DNA from: Adiantum capillus-veneris
Lineage: Eukaryota; Streptophyta; Polypodiopsida; Polypodiales; Pteridaceae
Assembly (NCBI GenBank): GCA_014529385.2
Contig: CM043944.1
Coordinates: 70,108,895 to 70,172,894 of the forward strand
Direction of reading: 5' to 3'
DNA: 64,000 nucleotides
Positions 42,970 through 53,101 of this stretch are shown here, one piece after another; the stretch's first letter is position 1; each line of letters starts with the position of its first letter. The position numbers and the translations under genes were made by a program. Below the pieces are notes generated by a model. The model had not been told where the DNA came from and did not search any database. It saw only the letters and a program-made list of their open reading frames with translations.

Positions 42970-44232
42970 TCATAGGTGTAGAAGTTGAGACCATGAAATG
43001 TTTGGCTTTTGGGTTTGTAAATCCTCCAGGATGTTGTAGGGCTCTAGCTCCTTTCCCAATGGGAAGTCGTTGATACCAATTTCCCTTCGCCTTGATCTTT
43101 TCTTCCTGCTACTTTCAGCTTCTTTCATCTTTGACTTCTTCTTCTTGTCCCTTCTGGCTGAATCTGTTCCTTCACTTCTCATGTCTTCATCCTTATCATG
43201 TGCTCTTGTGCGTTTTTCTGCCGGCATAACATCAAAGTTTAGAGTATGCTCATCTATTACCTCTTCTAGCTTGATGATGTTGACTCCTCTTTCTTCCTCC
43301 TCATGTGGGACGGGAGGTATATTTGCTGGTGGTGGTGGTCGACGAAGGATTTGTGGGCCTTGAGCTTGTTCTTGCTGCACAGTGAGAGGAGGTAGTCTCG
43401 GGGGATATATGTCTCCCGGAAGTCGCCTTGGATGTGGACAACTGTACATGCCATGGCCCATTTCATTGCAATTCCAACATTGCAACTCTTGAGCTTGTCT
43501 TCGTTGATTGCGATTCCCTTCTCTTGGTTGTTGTTGTTGAGGTAGGCCTTGTACTAGATTCAGAGTGAGGTTCTCAAGCTGTTGAGTTAGCCTTTGTAAA
43601 ACCTCTTGTTGAGAGTTATCTCCTATTTGTGAAGATTGTGCAAGAGGGGCCCTAATTGGTGCTTCCATGGTTTGTGAAGACTCCCTCTCACTCACTTCAT
43701 TCAAACCCCTTGCTCTATGTGCTTGGAAGTGTAGTTTTCTAAACTTGATGATGGCTACCTCACTTGCTTCTTCGAAGGTGGATGGGAATTTTAGCTCTAC
43801 TTTAGCCTTTAAAAGTGGATACAAGCCAGCCATGAATCTCTCTTTTTTTAGAAAGTCAGGTGCACCACCATGATTTTCTAATGTAGCCTCCCACCTACCC
43901 CATAGATTGAAAAAGGTTGCTTCATAAGAGGGATAGTCTTAAAGTGATACTTGCTTATGTCCAATAAGACATTTCCATAGTCCTTCAGAAGTATCACCTT
44001 GCCCGAACTTGGAGAGGAAGCTTGCTCGCAGTCTCTCCCAATTGGACTTGATTTGGGGTTGCAAGGTCTCATACCATGCTTTAGCTTCTGTTTTTAGAAC
44101 CAGCGGGAAGGCTCGTAGCTTTACTTCCTCTTCATCTCTCCCAGATATGAGATGTGCCATCTCCAAGTTGTCAAGAAACTCTTGCGCATCTTCCCCACTT
44201 CTTGCATAGAACGTGGGAAAAGAACTTGACAT
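42970..44232 (-). pseudogene. gag: Gag, copy B
   Basis: Starts at 44232. A stop at 43939-43941 (glutamate codon in copy A) cuts the capsid after HKQVSL; the frame reopens and runs to TGA at 42970-42972 in the protease linker (serine in copy A). The CCHC knuckle near 43435-43480 is intact (C-W-N-C ... H ... C). Confidence 0.88.
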
Positions 44233-44317
44233 TTTGTTTAGACTTTTTGAAATCTCTTTTTTTTAAAGAAACTTTTCTATTACGGGCCGCACAAGATTAT
44301 TGACACTATAAATCTGA

Positions 44318-44530
44318 TTATATTAAAATGAAGATGTACACATCCATTGTTAATTCGTACTTTATCATAGGTAGAATAAATGGATTAATTGAAGCATTGA
44401 TTTCATTGAGGCGAATGGATCCAAATATCCTCCTTATGATAGACTGAAACCTAAACTTAGTTGCAATGATTATATGAATGGATTGCCGAGCAATAGGCTT
44501 AAAAGGTTCATTGTTTTGATCGTGATTCAT
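44318..44530 (-). CDS. Second small pre-gag ORF, copy B
   Basis: 70 codons, almost identical to 36105-36317 and 52535-52747; the last residue is I instead of M. Function unknown. Confidence 0.6.
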   Translation of the reverse strand: MNHDQNNEPFKPIARQSIHIIIATKFRFQSIIRRIFGSIRLNEINASINPFILPMIKYELTMDVYIFILI

Positions 44531-44613
44531 GTGCTACTCCTCGTTGTTGGTTTGAAGACCTCGTTCCTTCATATGGCCCTTGAGCACCCCTTCACCACTC
44601 CTTGTTCCTGCCT

Positions 44614-44826
44614 TTAAAACAAAATGAAAACGTGAACATCAAAAGAAGTTTCATAATTGATGATTGGAAGTATAATTGGATTGGGTGATGCCAGTATTTC
44701 TCTAAGTCTTTCTGCACCAAACATAAAAACAATGCGTTGCTGGAAAAAGACTTTTCTATCCATGTGAGCATTTACTCTAATGTGTTGTGCAAAATGAAAT
44801 GGATAGATGGGAACTCCATTGTTCAT
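44614..44826 (-). CDS. First small pre-gag ORF, copy B
   Basis: 70 codons from the ATG at 44826; protein identical to copies A and C as far as I can compare. Sits 35 bases inside the primer-binding site. Confidence 0.65.
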   Translation of the reverse strand: MNNGVPIYPFHFAQHIRVNAHMDRKVFFQQRIVFMFGAERLREILASPNPIILPIINYETSFDVHVFILF

Positions 44827-44860
44827 CACTAAAAATTTTTAAGGTAACTTGGAAATATGT

Positions 44861-44878
44861 TCCTCAGGGGGGGCACCA
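44861..44878 (-). promoter_or_regulatory. Primer-binding site, copy B
   Basis: Minus strand TGGTGCCCCCCCTGAGGA, six bases from LTR3. Confidence 0.7.
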
Positions 44879-44884
44879 CTTTAA

Positions 44885-46955
44885 TGAGGGCGATCTTTTT
44901 GAAATGGGGCCTCTAAACCCAAACCAATGGGCTTACCCTCACAAAATGTTCGTAAAGAGGTACGCACACTACTTGGGGCACCACCTTCTTTTGGGAGTGG
45001 AGAAGGAAACCAATCAAAATGACACTTGCACTCACCCACTCAAGCAACACACTTTGAAAACCCCCTTACTCTATATACACTTTGGACACTTGAACACCAT
45101 CAACGATTATGCAACCCAATGCCGTGCATCAAAATGAAATATGCAATTTGTGAAATAGCATTCACCTTCTCCCCATAAGAATACCCATAATACATCCAAA
45201 CTCTTCCTCTCTCAAGCACTCATCAAAAAATCATGCACACAAGACTTGCCTCTCAAACACACAAGAGAATCACTTACATCAAACTAACACACTTTGCATA
45301 GAGAGCTCATCTCCATCTATGCAATGCCGTGACACAAATAAAATCACCATGAGAGGTAGCCACATGCATATGTAACGAAACAAAAGAGAGTTGGAGTGAG
45401 AAATTTCTTTAGACCAATTGAATAAGTGTGGAGAAACAAACGAATGGTAAATTGAGAATAGAACACTTACTTTATTTCTCGCACACCTTTAAAGGGGAGG
45501 ACCGACGCTTGCTAACCATCACGAATTGCGACACTTGAAAGTTTTGAAGATGATTTCATGATCATTAACATAACCATGAGAGAGATCATGATGTATTTAC
45601 AAGTTATTGAGGTGCTACAAATGATTTATTGGGTTGATGGAGTAAGAGATTGTAGAATGGAAAGAGTGGAGAATAGAGTTGCACTTCCTCCAAAGAGGAA
45701 GGTTAGGAGGGAGGATGTGAAAGAGGGAGAGTTGGGGTTTTCTCTACTATTGATCAAGAAACAACATGAAGTTGAAAATATAGGTGTGTGTCCTTGAGTC
45801 TCTCCAAGGGGGGCTATTTATAGTTGTGTAGGAGTGGGATTATGCTACACCTAATTAGAGTAAGTGATTAGACCTAATTAAGTTTCCTTTGACCACTCAT
45901 TGAATATTGGACATAAAAGGGACTATTTATCCACCAAAAATATCATTTTAGACCGTGAAGGCTCCATAGGGGTGCATAATGTAGGTGGGCCCCACCATGA
46001 GGCCCTACGGGTGGCTCCTGCGGGGTATCTCAACTTGTCTGTCTTGGCATTTAGAAAGCATCTTTAGGTTGGTCCCATCACATGCAAGTGACCTTGAACA
46101 CTCATTGCTCTTCTAGAAGATGAGTAGGGGAAAAATAAGATCTCACCCTCTTGATTTACTTGATTTACAGTTCCCTTTTGCTGCGAATCTGACAGATTTA
46201 CACTATTTTGACCATAACTTTTTACCTATAGCTCGGAATGACATGCTTCAAAAGGCAAATTTGACCTTCTCAACATGTTTGATATGAATTTGGACTATTC
46301 TTCACGCCCATGCACCAAGGAATTCGGTTTGGAAGGTCCACACTAGGCTAGGGAACCTTTTGCTTCCAAGTCTTCTTGTATGGGCCCTTTACTTGTATGC
46401 ATCCAAGGGGAATCATGCTTTTTCAAAAGGTTATGATGCTTAAACAAATAGAGGAGGGCCCAATATTATTTGCTTGTGAAAAGAATATACAATTGGAGTT
46501 TTTTTGAAAGGAGAGAAACTATATGTATATTCTTAAGAGATATTGGGCCACCTATGTAGGAGGCATAGAAGACTTGTAGAGAGGGACCATAATCTTTGGT
46601 AAACACAAGTGGAGAGCTGATTTCCATGGTAATTTATCTATATGGGATGGAAGATGGATATATTATTTTTCTACTACTAATTCACAAGAGGTAAGAAAGT
46701 TTGGGGTAGATAGTTGGTTATTGTATGCTTACTTTTATTTACAAAGAAGAAGAAAAGGGTGGTAATATAAATATATGACTAAGGTGACATTTTTGGGAAG
46801 AGTACAATGTATGTGTCGCCACAAAGGTTAAACGAAGAGGGGGAATTTACTCTAGATAACTTAATAGCGTAGAAAATATATAGACATATGAGAAAGAGAA
46901 CGTTGAGTAGGCTGAGAAATATTGCAAAAAGATGGTTACCATTTTATGCCACTCA
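44885..46955 (-). repeat. LTR3 of the array
   Basis: 2071 bp, shared between interiors B and C, very close to LTR2. TATA box on the minus strand at 45814-45823. Confidence 0.93.
45814..45823 (-). promoter_or_regulatory. TATA box in LTR3
   Basis: CTATAAATAG on the minus strand. Confidence 0.65.
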
Positions 46956-46959
46956 TATT

Positions 46960-46972
46960 AGCCCTCCCCCAA
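46960..46972 (-). promoter_or_regulatory. Polypurine tract, interior C
   Basis: Minus strand CTTGGGGGAGGGC just before LTR3. Confidence 0.8.
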
Positions 46973-47131
46973 GCCTAAAGATATTCATATCTTTAGGAGG
47001 ACGGTGTTGCTTTTTTTCTTTCTTTTTTTCTCTTTTTTTTTGTCATTTTTCCTTTTCTATTATTATTATTTTTTTTCAATAGGAGGAGTGTCATGCACTC
47101 TTTTACTCCATTAGACCTGCTTTTCATTACC

Positions 47132-48820
47132 TCAATCCCATAAATCGGAGATGGGAGGGTTGCCTTGGGTATGTTCAGATTCCAAGGCTGGTTCTTCTTT
47201 GCACATCAAAGCTTTAAAAATAGGTGGAGCATTTGCCAAGCCGAAGGGAGCCATGCCAATTTGGAGTTTAGACGATGTAGGCAGATGACTGCCTATCAAC
47301 GGATTGATACGTTGAAAGTAGGGCTTTAATCTCCATCCATTGATTCTGGTCTTGTGGAGTTTTCCTGATAAATCTGCTAATCTGTAACTACCATTCCCAA
47401 ACTTTGTTTTTATCATGAAAGGTCCCTCCCATCTTTGCAAAAACTTTTTTTCAAGTCGAGTATAAAGTCGGTTATCATAGCGAAGAACCAACATACCTTC
47501 CTTCAATCCTTTCCCCTTGAGCTTCTTGTTGATTTTATCCCTTTGGCTTGTCGCTTTGGTGATGTAGTGATCAATGGACTCTTCTCTATCTAGCTCAAGT
47601 CGTTGGAGATCTAAGATCCTTTCATGTAGAACCTCTTTTGGTTTTTTTTCTACTCTTGCAAGAACGCGCAAGCTTGAGAGCTCTACCTCAATGGGGAGAA
47701 GTGCCTCCTGTCCATAAACTAGATGAAAAGGGGTGAATTGGGTAGATACCTTGAAAGATGTCCTATACGCCCAAAGAGCAGCCGTCAAATGGCGATCCCA
47801 ATCATTAGGCCGGTCCACAACCTGCTTAGAAATGATCTTACATATCATTCCGTTCACTTTTTCCACCAATCCATTGCATTGAGGATAGTAGGGTGTGGAA
47901 TGCAGGTGTTTCACTTTTAACCTCCTCAAGAGATCATTCAGAAGGTCAGCCCTAAAACCCGGGCCTCGATCTGATACGATTTCTAGGGGTGTTCCAAACC
48001 TACTACAAATATGATAAAAAATAAACTTTGATACCTCTTCAGCTGTGATTCGGGTTGTGCTTGTTGCTTCCGCCCATCGTGTCATGTAGTCAACACCCAT
48101 GATGATGAAAACCTTCCCTGTAGAAGTACGAGGTAGGGGACCTATTGCATCCACACCCCACTTTTCAAAAGGTCCATAAGATATTATTGGGACTCGAGGC
48201 TCATATGTTAGTCGTCTATCCCCAGCAATTTGGCATGGCTTACATGCCTTACACCAATATTGGACATCACGATGTAAGCTCGGCCAAATAAACCCTGCTT
48301 GTAAAATCTTCCTACTTGTAATATCTTGAGAAAAGTGACCACCACAGACATCATCATGACATGAAAGAAGAATTTTCTCTATCTCTTGCACACCTGGTAC
48401 TCTCCTCAAGAGCAAATCTTTCCCTTTGTGATATAAATCATCCCCGATCAACTGGTAAGGTGTGGCCTTCTTAACTAGTCTATGTCTTTGCACCTTGTCT
48501 AAGTGTTTGGGACACTCACCTGCTTGTAGAAAGAAGATAATGTCTTTTAGCTCCTCTTGACCTTGATATTTGGGTTCATATAGTTTCACACCTCCTACCG
48601 CCATTTGAAGCTTTTCATTTGCGAGTAAGTCTGCTTCCTTGTTATGAGTTCTCACAATGTGTTGTACCTGTGTTGCTTTAAAACCCTTCATCAAAGCTCT
48701 TACACTACTAAGCCACTCAAACAATGTACGATTCTTGCACCTCCAAGTCCCTTGGATTTGCCTGACCACTAGCAAAGAATCACCTTTATAATAAGTCTTT
48801 GTATGCCTAATTCTTTGCAT
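47132..48820 (-). pseudogene. pol: Second RNase H (C-terminal part) and integrase, copy C
   Basis: 562 codons, the counterpart of 38915-40603. Zinc domain and DD35E residues are all present. It differs at a few residues, such as FIYHICSR in place of FIFDHICSR (aspartate to tyrosine, not a catalytic position). The same one-base loss as copy B shifts the frame at the K-G-D-S codons of the second RNase H. Confidence 0.88.
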
Positions 48821-50466
48821 TCTTCTAACCCAAGGGTTAGAGCAGCATACTCAGCCTCATTGTTAGAGTGAACATTGGGTAGAGTGATACCTTTTCTAAC
48901 CATTACCTCCTTTTGTGGGTTTAAAATGATGATCCCCCCCGCCGCTTTGTCTTGTTGGCGTTGATAAGCTCCGTCAAAGCATAAAGTATGGGCATTATCA
49001 ATCTCCTTCACTTTGAACTGTTTTGAGCCTTCCTCTCTTTGTAGTCGTGATGCTTTCCTTTCTCTCACTTTGTAGGTGAGAATGTCTGCAAGTCCTGCTC
49101 TTGTGCTATCTTCTGCAAGGAAAGTGTATTCAAATTCTTGGAGTTCAAGCACCCACTTTGCTATTCTAGATGAGAGGCTCATGTGTTGTACTACATATGG
49201 TAGATTGTGCTCTAAGGTGAGAAAAACAAATGGCACAGGGAGAAGATACGATCGAAACTTCCTTACCGCAAACAAGATTGCAAAGACCACTTTCTCCATT
49301 TCAGTGTATCCCTTCTCGGCCGGAGTCATCACCTTGCTTGCAAAATAGATTGGCCTCATGTATGATGTTTCAAGATCTTTTTGCATCAAAACAACACCAA
49401 TTGCTTCGAAACCTACACTTGGAGTGACATAGTAGGTCTCCTTTGGATCTGGTGGCATTAGGATTGGGAGAGAGCTAAGAATGCCCTTCACTTCCTCAAA
49501 ACATTTTGCATGTTCCCTCCCCCATTCAAATGTAGATTGGCTTGCAAACCTATGCAAAGGGGCGATGGCTTCTGCTAGGAGATGGATGAAGCGAGACATG
49601 TACCTCACTTTGTGGTTGAAGGTCATTAGCTCCTTAGTTGTTGTTGGTGGAGATAATGACAAAAGGGCCTCTAGTTTAGAGGGATCCACTTGAATTCCTT
49701 GTGAAGAAACAACATGGCCTAGCAAAACCACCTGAGATTCACCGATATGACACTTCTTTGGGTTGAGTTGTCCCCCAAATTGATGGAGCCTCTTAAGCCC
49801 CTCTTCAACCTTTTGGCAGTGAAGTGATCTACAACTATAAATACAAAAATCATCCATAAAGACTCTTATAGATTTTCCAAACAATGGTTGAAATACAAAT
49901 ATTGTGAATCTCATGAAGGTGCTAGGAGCATCGGTGAGCCCAAAAGGCATTACCCTGAATGCAAAACATCCCCAAGGTGTGATGAAGGTGGTTTTTGGTT
50001 GGTCTTCTTCTGCTATTCTAATTTGAAAATATCCTGAATACCCATCACACACTGTGTAGCATTCGTGACCTGCTACTTCATTCAAAATTTCATCTTGGAA
50101 AGGGAGAGGGAAGTGGTCCCTCTTTGTCGCAGCGTTGAGGGGTTTGTAATCCACGTAGACCCTCCACTTACTATTCTTCTTGGGAGTGACTACAATAGGT
50201 GATACCCATTCAGAGTTGGATACTTGATAGATGAAGCCAGACTTCAAGAGTCGATTCACTTCTTGTAGGAGAGCCTTTTGTTGCACAGATCTTAGTCGCC
50301 TTAACTTTTGAGCCACGGGTTTGGTCCCTGGTTTCAATTCAATTCGATGCTCTATTACATCTACACCTCTTATTTGTGAGTAGTCAGTGATAAACAAATT
50401 GGGATACCTCCTTAACATATTGATGTAGGACCTCTTCTCCTCACAAGTAAGATCTTTTGCAAGCAT
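48769..50466 (-). pseudogene. pol: Protease end, reverse transcriptase and both RNase H starts, copy C
   Basis: 565 codons. It is the longest open pol segment of the array because the codon that is TAA in A and B is CAA here, so the protease-RT junction is open (RRLRSV then QQKALLQ). RT catalytic box VFMDDFCIYS near 49847-49870; first RNase H about 49060-49450 lacks its first aspartate; second RNase H begins FDGAYQ with NNEAEYAA. Terminates by the shared frameshift at 48769-48790. Unique changes are KKNSKWR and YQVSNSEW. Confidence 0.9.
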
Positions 50467-50508
50467 CTTCTCAAATCCTTCTTCAAGGTGGTGGCATCTT
50501 TCATCCCC

Positions 50509-51159
50509 TCATGTGTGATTGTCAGTTGGCTTTTCTTCTACTGGAACATCTTGAGTGTTGGCGTTGAATAAAATTCCCATTACCTCCAAAGAAGACTCCT
50601 CTTCACTGGTTGATGCACTGGTTGATGCTTCCTCATCACTTAAGTAAGGACTCTCCTCCTCGCTCTCTTCATCTGCTGTGGTTTCATAGTTGATATCTAG
50701 TTGCTTTCCTTCTCGCCAATCATACACCACCGGTTGACCCTTCTTAAGAATCAAACGACCACTTCCCCATTTTTGATCTGCATTCACAGCAATGAGCCAA
50801 GGCCTCCCTAGGATGATGGGATAGCCCTCCCCCTTAGCTGGCATAACATACATATCCACTCGTGCATTTATGTTACATACAGAGACTTTTACATTTTCAA
50901 TGATCCCCAAACACTTCACACTTGAGTTGTTGGCTAGCCTAGCTTGACAATTAGAGGACTTTGTAATTTCAAGCCCTAACCTGTTCATTGATTTTTCCGT
51001 GATCACACACATTTGAGATCCACCATCAACATATACATTAGACACCTTTTTACCCCTTATGTAAGCATCCACAATGGGTTCCACATCTTTTTGTAGCTTT
51101 GAGGCCACAACCTTAATGGAAATATTTGCTTTCTTTTTTGGAATTCTTGTACTTACCAA
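50509..51159 (-). pseudogene. pol: Protease, copy C
   Basis: 216 codons in the gag-pol register between the TGA at 51187-51189 and the TGA at 50509-50511. Active-site motif YVDGGSQMCVIT near 51015-51045, IILGRPWL downstream, then an acidic serine-rich linker. Gly-Gly after the catalytic Asp is unusual but shared with Tat-1. Confidence 0.85.
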
Positions 51160-51186
51160 CTTTGGCCATTGCCTTCTTACTTTGGC

Positions 51187-52449
51187 TCATAGGTGTAGAA
51201 GTTGAGACCATGAAATGTTTGGCTTTTGGGTTTGTAAATCCTCCAGGATGTTGTAGGGCTCTAGCTCCTTTCCCAATGGGAAGTCGTTGATACCAATTTC
51301 CCTTCGCCTTGATCTTTTCTTCCTGCTACTTTCAGCTTCTTTCATCTTTGACTTCTTCTTCTTGTCCCTTCTGGCTGAATCTGTTCCTTCACTTCTCATG
51401 TCTTCATCCTTATCATGTGCTCTTGTGCGTTTTTCTGCCGGCATAACATCAAAGTTTAGAGTATGCTCATCTATTACCTCTTCTAGCTTGATGATGTTGA
51501 CTCCTCTTTCTTCCTCCTCATGTGGGACGGGAGGTATATTTGCTGGTGGTGGTGGTCGACGAAGGATTTGTGGGCCTTGAGCTTGTTCTTGCTGCACAGT
51601 GAGAGGAGGTAGTCTCGGGGGATATATGTCTCCCGGAAGTCGCCTTGGATGTGGACAATTGTACATGCCATGGCCCATTTCATTGCAATTCCAACATCGC
51701 AACTCTTGAGCTTGTCTTCGTTGATTGCGATTCCCTTCTCTTGGTTGTTGTTGTTGAGGTAGGCCTTGTACTAGATTCAGAGTGAGGTTCTCAAGCTGTT
51801 GAGTTAGCCTTTGTAAAACCTCTTGTTGAGAGTTATCTCCTATTTGTGAAGATTGTGCAAGAGGGGCCCTAATTGGTGCTTCCATGGTTTGTGAAGACTC
51901 CCTCTCACTCACTTCATTCAAACCCCTTGCTCTATGTGCTTGGAAGTGTAGTTTTCTAAACTTGATGATGGCTACCTCACTTGCTTCTTCGAAGGTGGAT
52001 GGGAATTTTAGCTCTACTTTAGCCTTTAAAAGTGGATACAAGCCAACCATGAATCTCTCTTTTTTTAGAAAGTCAGGTGCACCACCATGATTTTCTAATG
52101 TAGCCTCCCACCTACCCCATAGATTGAAAAAGGTTGCTTCATAAGAGGGATAGTCTTAAAGTGATACTTGCTTATGTCCAATAAGACATTTCCATAGTCC
52201 TTCAGAAGTATCACCTTGCCCGAACTTGGAGAGGAAGCTTGCTCGCAGTCTCTCCCAATTGGACTTGATTTGGGGTTGCAAGGTCTCATACCATGCTTTA
52301 GCTTCTGTTTTTAGAACCAGCGGGAAGGCTCGTAGCTTTACTTCCTCTTCATCTCTCCCAGATATGAGATGTGCCATCTCCAAGTTGTCAAGAAACTCTT
52401 GGGCATCTTCCCCACTTCTTGCATAGAACGTGGGAAAAGAACTTGACAT
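51187..52449 (-). pseudogene. gag: Gag, copy C
   Basis: From the ATG at 52449: capsid-like FPTFYARSGEDAQEF and FPLVLKTEAKAWYETL, cut by a stop at 52156-52158, then open in the same frame to 51187. The CCHC knuckle C-W-N-C-N-E-M-G-H-G-M-Y-N-C is near 51655-51697. A Q/R-rich stretch (GLPQQQQPREG) precedes it. Confidence 0.88.
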
Positions 52450-52534
52450 TTTGTTTAGACTTTTTGAAATCTCTTTTTTTTAAAGAAACTTTTCTATTAC
52501 GGGCCGCACAAGATTATTGACACTATAAATCTGA

Positions 52535-52747
52535 TTACATTAAAATGAAGATGTACACATCCATTGTTAATTCGTACTTTATCATAGGTAGAATAAATGG
52601 ATTAATTGAAGCATTGATTTCATTGAGGCGAATGGATCCAAATATCCTCCTTATGATAGACTGAAACCTAAACTTAGTTGCAATGATTATATGAATGGAT
52701 TGCCGAGCAATAGGCTTAAAAGGTTCATTGTTTTGATCATGATTCAT
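52535..52747 (-). CDS. Second small pre-gag ORF, copy C
   Basis: 70 codons, 85 bases upstream of gag. Same length as the first small ORF and alignable without gaps to it (27 of 63), so the pair arose by an old tandem duplication. Tat-1 has only one. Confidence 0.6.
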   Translation of the reverse strand: MNHDQNNEPFKPIARQSIHIIIATKFRFQSIIRRIFGSIRLNEINASINPFILPMIKYELTMDVYIFILM

Positions 52748-52830
52748 GTGCTACTCCTCGTTGTTGGTTTGAAGACCTCGTTCCTTCATATGGCCCTTGA
52801 GCACCCCTTCACCACTCCTTGTTCCTGCCT

Positions 52831-53043
52831 TTAAAACAAAATGAAAACGTGAACATCAAAAGAAGTTTCATAATTGATGATTGGAAGTATAATTGGATTG
52901 GGTGATGCCAGTATTTCTCTAAGTCTTTCTGCACCAAACATAAAAACAATGCGTTGCTGGAAAAAGACTTTTCTATCCATGTGAGCATTTACTCTAATGT
53001 GTTGTGCAAAATGAAATGGATAGATGGGAACTCCATTGTTCAT
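52831..53043 (-). CDS. First small pre-gag ORF, copy C
   Basis: 70 codons from the ATG at 53043. It is the ORF used for comparison with Tat-1: 42 of 63 positions identical, with RKVFFQQRIVFMFG and FDVHVFILF the strongest blocks. In these blocks the nucleotide differences to Tat-1 are almost all at third codon positions. No known family recognised. Confidence 0.68.
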   Translation of the reverse strand: MNNGVPIYPFHFAQHIRVNAHMDRKVFFQQRIVFMFGAERLREILASPNPIILPIINYETSFDVHVFILF

Positions 53044-53077
53044 CACTAAAAATTTTTAAGGTAACTTGGAAATATGT

Positions 53078-53095
53078 TCCTCAGGGGGGGCACCA
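53078..53095 (-). promoter_or_regulatory. Primer-binding site, copy C
   Basis: Minus strand TGGTGCCCCCCCTGAGGA, separated from LTR4 by TTAAAG-type six bases. Confidence 0.7.
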
Positions 53096-53101
53096 CTTTA
53101 A

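Noticed and set aside
31177-52449. RNA editing (U to C) as rescue of the in-frame stops
   Set aside because: Such editing is known in organelles of some land plants, not for nuclear transcripts, and the frameshifts would remain.
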